From contig CAZGTQ010000045.1 in the NCBI GenBank assembly GCA_964528575.1, forward strand, positions 1 to 23,160: a stretch of DNA of 23,160 nt, written 5' to 3'. The DNA is from CAZGTQ01 sp964528575. Lineage in GTDB: Bacteria > Planctomycetota > UBA1135 > GCA-002686595. Shown in pieces: positions 15,209 to 23,131 of this stretch. The notes beneath the pieces were generated by a model. The model did not search any database. It saw nothing but the letters and a program-made list of their open reading frames with translations, and was not told where the DNA came from. The position numbers and the translations under genes were made by a program. The first letter of the stretch is position 1; each line of letters opens with the position of its first letter.

Positions 15209-15277
15209 ATGCGCCCGACCGGCGGAGCAATCCGAAGCGTCCTCGCGCGCCGCGCGGCCACCGCGCGCGAGACATGA
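15209..15277 (+). CDS. Possible 22-codon leader ORF coupled to the next gene
   Basis: An ATG at 15209 opens a 22-residue frame (MRPTGGAIRSVLARRAATAR, then ET) whose TGA overlaps the next gene's ATG as ATGA. A TACGCT box lies 12 nt before it (15191-15196), so a transcript starting here would begin with this ORF and reach the next start by translational coupling. The next gene otherwise has no visible ribosome site. The peptide itself resembles no family. It could equally be untranslated leader. Confidence 0.3.
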   Translation: MRPTGGAIRSVLARRAATARET

Positions 15278-15771
15278 GCGGCGGCCCGCTCTCGCGGCCG
15301 CAGGCGCGCAAGTGCGCGCTGGGCGCGCTCGTCCTCGCCCTCTTCGTCGCGTGGCGGGGCGCGGACTCCGTCTACCGCATCGCGGGCGAGCTGTCGCGTC
15401 TCGACGGTGAGCTCCTGCGGACGGCCCTGACCGCGACGCAGGAAGAGCGCATCGGGCGGGCGCTCGGCGCCGACTACCCCGCCTTCGCGGCGGTGCGCGC
15501 GAACGTCGACGAGCGCGGCATCGTCTACTACCTCGGCGACCGCGGCGACCCCGGCGACGTCGTCTCGTTCTCGCGCCTCAAGGTGCTGGCGTACCCGCGC
15601 TTGCTCTACCCGCTGACGGCGATCCCCGCGACCTGGGCGTCGCCGCGCGGCAGGGCCGTGTATCTGCTCGACCCGCGCGCCGGCGCGGCCGAGCTCGACG
15701 ACGAGCGCTTCGTCCCGGTCGCCGCCGGCGAGCGCTTCCGGCTGTGGCGCGTGCGCGGGGACGGGCAGTGA
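15274..15771 (+). CDS. Membrane-anchored protein paired with a glycosyltransferase
   Basis: A 165-residue protein with one N-terminal membrane segment (about 15-32, ALGALVLALFVAW) and a mainly extracytoplasmic remainder. Residues 55-110 (TQEERIGRALGADYPAF, then IVYYLGDRGDPGDVVSFSRL) and the segment LKVLAYPRLLYPLTAIP are what can be seen; no catalytic motif was recognised. Its last codons overlap the GTG start of the next gene by 4 bp, so both are made together. Small single-pass proteins of this kind, often directly before PMT/GT39-like glycosyltransferases, may assist the enzyme or bind its lipid-linked sugar, but this is inference from position. ATG 15274 is favoured by the ATGA overlap with a small upstream ORF and by the hydrophobic segment. 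Confidence 0.65.
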   Translation: MSGGPLSRPQARKCALGALVLALFVAWRGADSVYRIAGELSRLDGELLRTALTATQEERIGRALGADYPAFAAVRANVDERGIVYYLGDRGDPGDVVSFSRLKVLAYPRLLYPLTAIPATWASPRGRAVYLLDPRAGAAELDDERFVPVAAGERFRLWRVRGDGQ

Positions 15772-17234
15772 GCGCGCTCCTCGTCGAGGTCGCGCCGCCG
15801 CTCGCGCTCACGCTCCTCGCCGGCATCGGCGCAGTGCGCGCGTGCGGGCTGCGCTGGCGCAGCGATCCGATCGCGTACCTCGGCTGGGCCTGGATCGCGG
15901 GCTGCCTGGTCACCGCCGCGTTCGTCCTCGCGTGGGTGGCCGCGCCGTTCCCGCTGCGCGCGGGACCGGCGCTCGTCGGCGCGTTCGCCGCTCTGGCGGC
16001 CGCGCTGTTCGCCGCGGGGTCGAGGAGCGCTGCGCCGCCGCCCGCGCCCGCGCGCGCGAGCGGGCTCGAGCAGCGCGTGTTCGCGGCCGCGCTCGCGTTC
16101 GCGCTCGTCCTCACCGCGGTGCGCGTGCTGACGGGCGACGTCGAGCCCGTCGTCCGGGGCGACGAAGCGGAGTTCTGGGCGCTCAAGGCGAAGGTGATCT
16201 ACGTCAGCGCGGGGTTCGACGCGGGCTTCGAGGAGGCGATGAACGGCGCCTACGTGCGCCACAAGGACTATCCGCTGCTCCATCCGCTCCTGCAGGTGTG
16301 GATGTTCGCGCACGCGGGCGAGATCACGCACGTCGTCAACCGCCTGCCGGTGCAGGGGTGCGCGTTCGCGCTCGTGCTCGTGCTCGCCGCGGCGCTCCGT
16401 CGCCGCGTGCGCCCCGGCGCCGCGGCGCTGCTGCTCCTGTGCACGCTCGCGGTGCCGAGCACGTTCCACCAAGCGCGCACGGCGTTCGTCGACGGGCCGG
16501 TCGCGCTCGGCGTGCTCGTCGCCCTCGACGCCGGGATGCGCTGGCGCGAGGAGCGAAGAGCGCCGTGGTGGCGCCTGCTCTGCGTCGGCCTCGCGTTCAT
16601 GCTCTGGGCGAAGAACGAGGGGCTGATGTACCTCGTCGCGCTCGCCGGCGCGCTCGTCGTCGCGTCTCTCCGGACGCGTTTCGCCCGCAGCGTGGAGCGT
16701 GCGCCGCTCGCGCCCGCGAGCCGCGCACGCTGGCTCTGGCTGGCGCTGCCCGCGGCCGTCGTCGCCCTGACCTGGGGCTTCAACACGCACTTCGGCTTCG
16801 AGAACGACATCGTCAGCGGCGCCCTCGCGACGACGCCCGCGAGCGACGCGCCCCCGCCGAGCGCGAAGCTGACGAAGACGCTCGCGTTCGTGACGACCGA
16901 CGTGCTCCTGTACCCGCGCCACGCGAACCTGTTCTTCCTCGCGTTCCTCGTGCTCGTCGCCGTGTTCCCGCTGCGCCTCGCGAGGAGCCCGTTGCAGATC
17001 CCGACGGTCGCGCTCGCGCTCGTCCTCTGCGGCTACGTCGCGGTCTTCGTCGTGACGCCGCACGCGCTCGACTGGCACCTGCCGAGCGCGGCGCCGCGCG
17101 TCATGTCGCAGAGCCTCCCCGCGCTGACGCTGTGGCTGGGCATGGCGGCGGCCGAGCTGTTCCCGACGTGGTTCGGCGTGCTACCCGCCGGTCGACCGAA
17201 GACTCTCGAGCAATCGACGCCAGAGCCGCCGTAG
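15768..17234 (+). CDS. Polytopic PMT/GT39-like glycosyltransferase
   Basis: A 488-residue multi-pass membrane protein from GTG 15768, which overlaps the preceding stop (GTGA). Roughly ten or more hydrophobic helices are visible. The conserved acidic loop RGDEAEFWALKAKVIY (130-145; D132, E133, W137, K140) resembles the first periplasmic loop of ArnT/PMT-type GT-C enzymes, which transfer sugars from polyprenyl phosphates at the outer face of the membrane. Here it comes after about 125 residues holding additional N-terminal helices, later than in classical family members. HKDYPLLHPLLQVWMF (168-183) and WAKNEGLMYLVAL are further loop motifs seen in such proteins. Sugar donor and acceptor are unknown. 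The last 54 bp overlap the convergent cNMP-TIR gene. Confidence 0.75.
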   Translation: MSALLVEVAPPLALTLLAGIGAVRACGLRWRSDPIAYLGWAWIAGCLVTAAFVLAWVAAPFPLRAGPALVGAFAALAAALFAAGSRSAAPPPAPARASGLEQRVFAAALAFALVLTAVRVLTGDVEPVVRGDEAEFWALKAKVIYVSAGFDAGFEEAMNGAYVRHKDYPLLHPLLQVWMFAHAGEITHVVNRLPVQGCAFALVLVLAAALRRRVRPGAAALLLLCTLAVPSTFHQARTAFVDGPVALGVLVALDAGMRWREERRAPWWRLLCVGLAFMLWAKNEGLMYLVALAGALVVASLRTRFARSVERAPLAPASRARWLWLALPAAVVALTWGFNTHFGFENDIVSGALATTPASDAPPPSAKLTKTLAFVTTDVLLYPRHANLFFLAFLVLVAVFPLRLARSPLQIPTVALALVLCGYVAVFVVTPHALDWHLPSAAPRVMSQSLPALTLWLGMAAAELFPTWFGVLPAGRPKTLEQSTPEPP

Positions 17235-18485
17235 CGGAGCGGCGAATCGTCGCGGGCGCAACTGCGTGACGTACCATTCGTGCGCCGAGCCGAACTGGAG
17301 CTCGGCCAGTTCGTCGGGAGGGGGGGCGAGCTCGGCGGGCTCGAGCGGGTGCGGCTGGATTCCGTCGATGGACTTCTCCTCGAGCGCGGTTCGCCACTCC
17401 CAATCGACCCAGGGTGATCCCATCGCCTTGCGCGACCAGAAGAGCCAGAACACCTCGCGATCCCGGATCTCGTCCCGCAGGGTCTGCTTCCACCGCTCCC
17501 CCGGCTTGATGGAGAGGCAGTCGACGAACACGTCGATCCTGGTAACCACCTCGAGTGATCTGACTCGTCCGAGAACCTCCGCGCGGTCCGCGCTCGCGTA
17601 GGAGGCGAATGCGCTCCGTGGAGCCGGCCGCTCGTCGATCCGCGCCGTCGTCTCGTCGCCGCGGGCCGCGCGTCGGACTTGGACTTCGGGGCGTAGTCGC
17701 ACGAGCGGTAGACCCTCGAGGGCGACGTCGAAGCGCAGGATCATGCTTTGCTCCGATCCTGACGAGCGCAAGCGAGCGTCGAAGCGCTCGACCTGCCAAG
17801 ACCCGTTCCAACGGAAGCTCCTCGTCGCGCTCGATACCTCGACGCCGGGCGACGACAGTTTGACGTCGACGCGAGCACCGCTCCGCCAAGCGCACGTATC
17901 CAAGCTGGGACGCGCTTCAGCTCGAGGAGCCTCCGCCTCGATGATCCGCAGGACGGTCTCGCGGTGCGGGGCAGTGTAGGCCATGAAGTGCGCGACGAAA
18001 CGCTGACCGCCGCACACTCCATGCGGCGTCGCCACCCCGAGGTGGACGTCGTCCGGCCCGGACGGGTGCTCGTGAGACGCGCTCCGAGTGCGCGTCTCGC
18101 GGTAGAAGCGATCGAGCCGCTCTCGGAACGAGCGGTTGCTGCGATAAAACTCCTCGACTAGCTCGTGGTCGAGCTCGAGCACCACGGCCTCCGTGTCGGC
18201 CCGGAAGAGGATGCGAGGCGGCTCGCCCGCGGGGCGGCCGGACTCGCACAAGAGGTCACCCGGTCCCCAATTCCCGGACAGCCGTACCGAACCCTTCTCG
18301 TGGGAGTAGGCGGATACGATGCCGCGCGCGACCACGTAGTAGGACTCCCGTTGCGCTCCGTGGAGAGTCGACCCGGCGGGTAAGGCGACGAGCTGGGCTC
18401 GTTCGAGGAGCCGATCGACGTCGGACTGCGCAAGACCGGCACGCTCGAGCAGTGCCTCTCTCACGTCTTCGGGGATGTCGGCCAT
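17181..18485 (-). CDS. Cyclic-nucleotide-binding / beta-sandwich / TIR domain protein
   Basis: A 434-residue protein of three parts. Residues 20-130 form a CRP-like cNMP-binding domain (LPAGSTLHGAQRESYYVVA, GPGDLLCESG, with R91 as candidate phosphate-cassette arginine; the cassette is atypical). Residues about 146-280 look like a beta-sandwich (HLGVATPHGVCGGQRFVAHF, then alternating strands). Residues 291-405 are a TIR domain: SAFASYASADRAEVLGRV, IDVFVDCLSIKPGERW, EVFWLFWSRKA and SPWVDWEWRTAL, where E363 aligns with the NADase glutamate of SARM1 (WVHKEIVTAL). cNMP-binding plus TIR is the layout of Pycsar PycTIR effectors, which destroy NAD+ when a cyclic pyrimidine nucleotide binds. No nucleotide cyclase is nearby. 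GGAG 9 nt before the ATG supports the start. GC is lower than in its neighbours (one sampled line 37 of 60, against 47 of 60 in the adjacent glycosyltransferase), suggesting transfer. Confidence 0.85.
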   Translation of the reverse strand: MADIPEDVREALLERAGLAQSDVDRLLERAQLVALPAGSTLHGAQRESYYVVARGIVSAYSHEKGSVRLSGNWGPGDLLCESGRPAGEPPRILFRADTEAVVLELDHELVEEFYRSNRSFRERLDRFYRETRTRSASHEHPSGPDDVHLGVATPHGVCGGQRFVAHFMAYTAPHRETVLRIIEAEAPRAEARPSLDTCAWRSGARVDVKLSSPGVEVSSATRSFRWNGSWQVERFDARLRSSGSEQSMILRFDVALEGLPLVRLRPEVQVRRAARGDETTARIDERPAPRSAFASYASADRAEVLGRVRSLEVVTRIDVFVDCLSIKPGERWKQTLRDEIRDREVFWLFWSRKAMGSPWVDWEWRTALEEKSIDGIQPHPLEPAELAPPPDELAELQFGSAHEWYVTQLRPRRFAAPLRRLWRRLLESLRSTGG

Positions 18486-18632
18486 CGTTCAGCACTCCGA
18501 AGACGTGCTCGCGTCGACCCGAGCCGACGGATCCTGCGCTGCCCATCCTCTCAACCCGTTCCCCACGCCGACCAGGGTAACCACCTCGCCGATGTCGGGA
18601 AGCGTGCTCCGCTCGCTCGCTGGAGACGAGAA

Positions 18633-18666
18633 GGAGCCGGCGCCCCCGCGGGGAAGCGCCGGCTCC
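18633..18666 (-). terminator. 10-bp GC hairpin after the Kelch gene
   Basis: GGAGCCGGCG (18633-18642) pairs perfectly with CGCCGGCTCC (18657-18666) across a 14-nt loop. On the minus strand it starts 37 bp past the Kelch gene stop and is followed by TTCTCG. It lies between the Kelch gene and the co-directional cNMP-TIR gene, so the two are probably separate transcripts. Confidence 0.6.
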
Positions 18667-18703
18667 GTTTGGTGCAGGCCGCAGGCGTGGAACGGAGCCC
18701 GGA

Positions 18704-20266
18704 CTACGGGTGGAACACCTCGGCCGTCGTGTCGGCGACCGAGGGCTGACCGTTGTCGCCGGAGCCGGTCGAGAGCACGCGGGCGCCGCCCTCGATCGTC
18801 GTGCTGATCACGTTGAGGCGCGGGAGGAGCATGTTGCTGGGGCTCGACCAACCGATGACGGCCTGGCTCGAGACCTCGATCGTCAGCGCGGAGTTGAACG
18901 TCGCCGTCATGCCGTCGGCCGACGAGAAGCCGCCGAGGTTGACCAGGCCCGTGCCGGTGCTGACGAGCTGGTGCAGGCCGCGCGCCGTGCCGAGCGAAGC
19001 GACGTTGGTCCACGTGTTCGTCGACGCGTCGTAGCGGCGGCAGGTCGTCGTCGACGCGACGGTCTGGGCGAGCACGTCGAACGACGAGATGCCGCCGGTG
19101 ACGAGCACCTGGCCGTTCGCGAGCTTGACCTGACCGTGCGCCGCGCGCGAGCCGCTGATGTTCGCGGTCGCGACGTACGAGTTCGAGCCCGGGTCGTAGC
19201 GCTGACAGTCGTTCGTCAGCGCCGGGATCGACACGATGAACGTGATCACCTGGAGACCGCCGGTGACGAGCACTTGGCCGTTGTCGAGCAGCGTCGCGCG
19301 GTGCAGGGCGCGCGGGTTGCTGAAGCTCGGACCCGCGCTCCACGAGTTCGTCCCCGGGTTGTAGACCTCGCTCGACGCCAGCGTGCTCGACAGCGCGTTC
19401 GTGATCGTCGTGCCGATGTCGTTGATGTCGAAGGAGCCGCTGATGCCGCCGCTGACGAACACGCGCCCGTCGGCGAGCAGCGTCGCGGTGTGCACGACGC
19501 GCGCCGCGCCCATCGACGCGGCCGCGCTGACGGTCTGCGTCGTCGGGTCCCAGATGTCGACGGTGTTGCGCGCCGAGCTCGTGCCGTCGACGCCGCCGAT
19601 CAGCAGCACGCGGCCGTCGGCGAGCTTGACCGCCTCGTGCTGCGCGCGCGCGTGCTGCATCTGTCCGCCGGCGGCGGAGAACGATTCGGTGTTCGGGTCG
19701 TAGAGCATGAACCCGTCGCGCGGCGCCGGGTTGCCGAGCACGTCGAGGCCGACGCCGCCCGCGAGCAGCACGCGCCCGTCGTCGAGCAGCGTCGAGGAGT
19801 GCGCGTCCAGCGAGTCGAGCACGTTGCCGACGGTGAACGTCGGCAGGCCCTGTTGCGAGAGGCGGAAGCGCGTGGCGTTGCTCACCTCGTCGAACAGCGG
19901 CCCGACGAGGTTGATCGTGACGAATTGCGCGTTCAGCACGAGCCCCTGGAGGTTCGGGTTGTTCGGCAGCGGATAGATCACGCTGCCCAGCCCGTTTCCG
20001 TCGAGCAGGCCGATCGCGGCGAAGTCGAGGAGGTCGATGCCGACCGCGAGCACGCGCGGATCGCCGGGCTCGAGGACCGCGAGCGGCGTCGGGCCGGTCG
20101 TGAACGATGGCAGCAGGAGGAAGATCTCGCCCGGATCGCCGTCGAGGTCGTAGGTGACCGACTGGCCGATCAGCCCGCCGGAGCGGTCGAGTTGGGCGTC
20201 GGCAGCGGAGGGGGTGGCGAGGGCGCACAGCGCCAGCGCGGGCGCATAGAACAGTCTGTGGGACAC
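18704..20266 (-). CDS. Secreted Kelch-repeat beta-propeller protein
   Basis: A 520-residue protein. Residues 1-24 are a Sec signal peptide (cleavage likely after SAADA). Residues 25-150 form a small beta domain ending in LPNNPNLQGLVLNAQF, a pattern frequent in secreted planctomycete proteins. From about 155 on come Kelch-type repeats, each with a DGRVLLAGG/NGQVLVTGG core and a YDPNT-type turn: LLDDGRVLLAGGVG, LADGRVLLIGGVDG, LADGRVFVSGGISG, LDNGQVLVTGGLQ, LANGQVLVTGGISS and a degenerate sixth (VNLGGFSS). This predicts a six-bladed beta-propeller outside the cytoplasm, for carbohydrate or protein binding; no catalytic residues are evident. The start is GTG 20266, supported by GGAGG 8 nt upstream. 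A hairpin terminator follows. It diverges from the ADP-ribosylglycohydrolase gene across 198 bp. Confidence 0.88.
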   Translation of the reverse strand: MSHRLFYAPALALCALATPSAADAQLDRSGGLIGQSVTYDLDGDPGEIFLLLPSFTTGPTPLAVLEPGDPRVLAVGIDLLDFAAIGLLDGNGLGSVIYPLPNNPNLQGLVLNAQFVTINLVGPLFDEVSNATRFRLSQQGLPTFTVGNVLDSLDAHSSTLLDDGRVLLAGGVGLDVLGNPAPRDGFMLYDPNTESFSAAGGQMQHARAQHEAVKLADGRVLLIGGVDGTSSARNTVDIWDPTTQTVSAAASMGAARVVHTATLLADGRVFVSGGISGSFDINDIGTTITNALSSTLASSEVYNPGTNSWSAGPSFSNPRALHRATLLDNGQVLVTGGLQVITFIVSIPALTNDCQRYDPGSNSYVATANISGSRAAHGQVKLANGQVLVTGGISSFDVLAQTVASTTTCRRYDASTNTWTNVASLGTARGLHQLVSTGTGLVNLGGFSSADGMTATFNSALTIEVSSQAVIGWSSPSNMLLPRLNVISTTIEGGARVLSTGSGDNGQPSVADTTAEVFHP

Positions 20267-20274
20267 GAATCAAG

Positions 20275-20279
20275 CCTCC
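20275..20279 (-). promoter_or_regulatory. GGAGG ribosome site deciding the GTG start of the Kelch gene
   Basis: Minus-strand GGAGG is 8 nt before GTG 20266. The GTG begins immediately before the signal peptide, and no ATG lies between it and the hydrophobic core, so this site fixes a non-ATG start. Confidence 0.7.
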
Positions 20280-20464
20280 AGCGGGGGGTCGCGGGCGGGG
20301 TCGAGGGGGCAGCCGGGAGGGCCCGCAGGGAGTCTACCCGCGGCGGCGGAAAGGGGGTGGCGCGGATTCGGCTCGACGCCGCGCGCGATCCGCCCGATCA
20401 TGCCGTCGCGCGCGCCGAACGGCACCCCGACCCGTCCGTGGGCCGCGCGCATGGGAGGGGAGCG

Positions 20465-21628
20465 ATGGGGACGCAGGACCGGATCCGCGGTCTGCTGACG
20501 ATGGGGGCGTACGGCGACGCTCTCGGAGCGCCTTACGAGTCGCGCGGCCTGGCGGGCATGACGTACGACCCGCGCGGCGTGCACCTGCACGTGCCCGACA
20601 TCGCGGGCACCGGCGACTGGGGCATCTGGGCCCCCGCGCGCGAGCTCGAGTCGCAGGTCGCCGTGCTCACCGACGACCCCTCGTACCGCCTTTCGCTCTT
20701 GCACGAGTGGATCGCGACGGCGAGCGAGCTGAGCGAGCGCTCGTTCCGCCGCTGGCTCGCCCGTCCGACGTGGACCGACGGCGCGCGGCCCGCATGGCTC
20801 GTGCGCCACCGCGAATCGCAGCGCGCCGAGTGGGTCGAGATGCTCGACGGCGCGCACGCGGCGCCGCCCTGCGACGCGGGGCCGTTCTTCCGCGTCGGCC
20901 AGCCCGTGTTCCTCGGGCTGTATCTCTACCTCGACCTCGCGATCCTCGACGCGCCCGCGCCGGCGAGCGAGGTGTTCACGAAGTTCGCGTCCTTCTCGCG
21001 CCTCGACCAGGGCTACGGCCGCGCGGTCACCGGTCTTCTCGCCGCGCTCGTCGCGCGCGCGGCGGGGGCGGAGCCGCTCGGCGACGACCTCGCGGGCTCG
21101 TTCCGCGCATGGCTGCGCGACGAGACGGACTCGGTGCTGGCAGCGGCGGCGGTCGCGAGCGACGACGCGGAGCTGCGCCGCGCGCTCGCGCTCGTCCAGG
21201 CGGCCACCGAGGAGATGCGCGCGTTCGCGAGCGAGCGCGCCCGCGCGACGCCGAAGGGTTTCGTCGAGGCGCTGCGCGCGAGCGTGTACAGCGACTCCGC
21301 GCGCCCGTTCGCTCGCCGAGCGAGCTTCGACCCGCTCTATGCGTGGATGTTGGTCGTCGCGGCCGTCGAGCACGCCGCCGGCGACCCGTGGCAGACGCTC
21401 CATCTCCTCGCCGGCTCGCCCGGCGACAGCGACACGATCGCGTCGATCTTCGGGACGCTCGCCGGCGCCCGCGTCGGTCGCGCCGCGCTCGGCACGCTCG
21501 AACGCGACGGCCGCCGCCTCGAGGGCGACCTGCGCGCCGTCGAGCGCCTCGTCGCAGAGGTGTATGGCGTCGATCTCGACGAGCGCGTCGCGCGCTTCCA
21601 GAGAGCGAGCACCGCGGAGCTGGTCTGA
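20465..21628 (+). CDS. ADP-ribosylglycohydrolase (DraG/ARH family)
   Basis: A 387-residue all-helical enzyme. Seen: the N-terminal signature GAYGDALGAPYES (14-26), a metal-ligand cluster LTDDPS (T69, D70, D71; usually TDDT in the family), and the C-terminal GDSDTIASIFGTLAGA (320-335), whose D321, D323 and T324 complete the two-magnesium site. Family members cleave ADP-ribose from proteins, nucleic acids or small molecules, or hydrolyse ADP-ribose derivatives, in the cytosol. TDDP instead of TDDT is a small deviation but leaves the aspartates intact. GGAGGGG (20454-20460) precedes the ATG by 4 nt. The gene is divergent from the Kelch gene and convergent, with an 18-bp gap, to a membrane glycosyltransferase. 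Its target is unknown. A link with the nearby TIR protein through ADP-ribose is possible but not shown. Confidence 0.9.
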   Translation: MGTQDRIRGLLTMGAYGDALGAPYESRGLAGMTYDPRGVHLHVPDIAGTGDWGIWAPARELESQVAVLTDDPSYRLSLLHEWIATASELSERSFRRWLARPTWTDGARPAWLVRHRESQRAEWVEMLDGAHAAPPCDAGPFFRVGQPVFLGLYLYLDLAILDAPAPASEVFTKFASFSRLDQGYGRAVTGLLAALVARAAGAEPLGDDLAGSFRAWLRDETDSVLAAAAVASDDAELRRALALVQAATEEMRAFASERARATPKGFVEALRASVYSDSARPFARRASFDPLYAWMLVVAAVEHAAGDPWQTLHLLAGSPGDSDTIASIFGTLAGARVGRAALGTLERDGRRLEGDLRAVERLVAEVYGVDLDERVARFQRASTAELV

Positions 21629-21646
21629 CGGAGCGCAGGTGAACGG

Positions 21647-23131
21647 CTAGCCCGTCGGGGGCGTCCGCCTCGGCTCGACGCGCAGCAGCGGCCAGTCGTC
21701 GTGCGCGAACCGACGGATCTCGTAGCGCTGCTCGAAGGCGCGCTCGAGCGCCTCGAGGTACGGGCCGACCGCGCTCCAGACGCGCTCCTGGTGGCGTATC
21801 TGGCCGTACGAGAGGTCGAGCGCGGCGCGCCACGCTCCCGCGGCGCCGTGCTTGCGCTCGTGCGCCTCGACCAACGCCGCGGCGAAGGCTTCCGGCTCGA
21901 CGCCCATCGCGATCGCGTGCTTGAGCGGCGGCCCGAGGCTGAGCTCGCGCACGCCGAGCCCGCAGAGCTCGATGCGCGGCGCGGCCGTCTGGTACGAGTA
22001 CAAGACGTCGCCGTCCGCGAGCGCCGCGTCGGCGAGCCGGACCCGCTCCTCGATCCGATAGCGCTCGTTCCACTGCGCGCGCTGGTCGTGCGCGAGGAGG
22101 GCCTGCACCAGGACGAGCAGCGCGACGAGCGGGCGCGCGCTCGCCGGCAACGCCTCGATGCCGCGGCCGGCCGCGAGCGCGAGGAAGGGCGCGACGCCGA
22201 GCGTGTATCCGCCGTGCTCCGTGTAGCCGAGCCAGACGAAGAACGCGAGGCTCGGGAGCACGAGCGCGCCGACGGCGAGCATCTCGAGCCGAGTCGGCAC
22301 GGCGACGCTGCGCGTGCGCCATCTCGTGCGCGGCCGCACGAACCCGACGGCGGCGAACAGCGCGAGGCCGGCGAGCGGCGCGATCCAGCCCTGCGCCAGC
22401 GTGTCCAGCGGCTCGAGCGCGCCGTTGCGGTAGTAGCGGATCAGGTCCACGTAGCGCGCCCCGGTCCCCGTGCCCCGCGCGGCGTCGACGGCGGCGATCG
22501 TCACCACCTGGACGGCGAGCAGCAGTCCGCCGACGGCGGCCGCGCTCCCGAGGCTCGGGCGCAGCCCCTGGCGCGCGCGCGCGACCTGCGTCCAGAGGAT
22601 CCAGCCGGGCGCGAGCAGTAGCCCGCTCGTGTGCGACAGGTACACGAGCGGGAACACGGCCACCGTCGCGCCGAGCGCCAACGCCGGCCGCCGCCAGGGC
22701 GCGAAGACGACCACGCACGCGGCGAGGGCGATGCACGCGAGGCGCAGCGAGTGGAACTCGACCGTCGTCGCGAAGAACCAGCACGCGGGCGAGAGCGCGA
22801 GCAGCGCGGTCGCGAGCAGCGCCGGTCCGCGTGCGACGCCCAGCCCGCGCATCGTCGCGAACGTCGCCGCGACCCCCACCGCCGCGCAGAGAACGGTGAA
22901 GAGCTCGAAGACGCGCAGCGGCACGGCTGTCCCGCCGAGCGCGAGCAGCGCGGGCGCGAGCATCTGGTAGAGCGGGTGCACGAGCTCGATCAGCCCGAGC
23001 GCGCACGCGTCGACGATCCCGGGCCCGTCCCCGAACATCCGCTCTTGGTACGTCGCGCGATACAGCAGCGCGGCTCCCGCTCCGGTGCCGGCCACGCACG
23101 CGAGCTCGACGCGAAGGGAGGGGGCCGCCAT
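21647..23131 (-). CDS. Polytopic GT-C-like glycosyltransferase (DUF2723/TMEM260-like)
   Basis: A 494-residue multi-pass membrane protein. The first loop after an N-terminal helix reads ERMFGDGPGIVDACALGLIE (30-49) followed closely by VHPLYQMLAPALLALGG, similar to the G-D-S-G-E-L...H-P-P-G-Y-P-L-Y arrangement of DUF2723/TMEM260-type O-mannosyltransferases; D35 is a candidate catalytic residue. Further hydrophobic helices run to about residue 340, and the last 150 residues are soluble and charged (RVLAD-like, LEALERAFEQRYEIRR), probably extracytoplasmic. Such enzymes transfer sugars from a lipid-phosphate donor to proteins or lipids. No partner genes are adjacent, so donor and acceptor are unknown. 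ATG 23131 precedes the first hydrophobic segment; no strong ribosome site is seen. The gene ends 18 bp from the convergent ADP-ribosylglycohydrolase. Confidence 0.7.
   Translation of the reverse strand: MAAPSLRVELACVAGTGAGAALLYRATYQERMFGDGPGIVDACALGLIELVHPLYQMLAPALLALGGTAVPLRVFELFTVLCAAVGVAATFATMRGLGVARGPALLATALLALSPACWFFATTVEFHSLRLACIALAACVVVFAPWRRPALALGATVAVFPLVYLSHTSGLLLAPGWILWTQVARARQGLRPSLGSAAAVGGLLLAVQVVTIAAVDAARGTGTGARYVDLIRYYRNGALEPLDTLAQGWIAPLAGLALFAAVGFVRPRTRWRTRSVAVPTRLEMLAVGALVLPSLAFFVWLGYTEHGGYTLGVAPFLALAAGRGIEALPASARPLVALLVLVQALLAHDQRAQWNERYRIEERVRLADAALADGDVLYSYQTAAPRIELCGLGVRELSLGPPLKHAIAMGVEPEAFAAALVEAHERKHGAAGAWRAALDLSYGQIRHQERVWSAVGPYLEALERAFEQRYEIRRFAHDDWPLLRVEPRRTPPTG

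Noticed and set aside
15578..16186. Minus-strand open frame opposite the glycosyltransferase
   Set aside because: Rich in S, A, R and T with no motif; antisense to well-supported membrane segments.
17540..18588. Shared 13-mer GGTAACCACCTCG inside the cNMP-TIR gene and in its upstream region
   Set aside because: A few 13-bp matches are expected by chance in a window this size, and one copy is inside coding sequence without symmetry.
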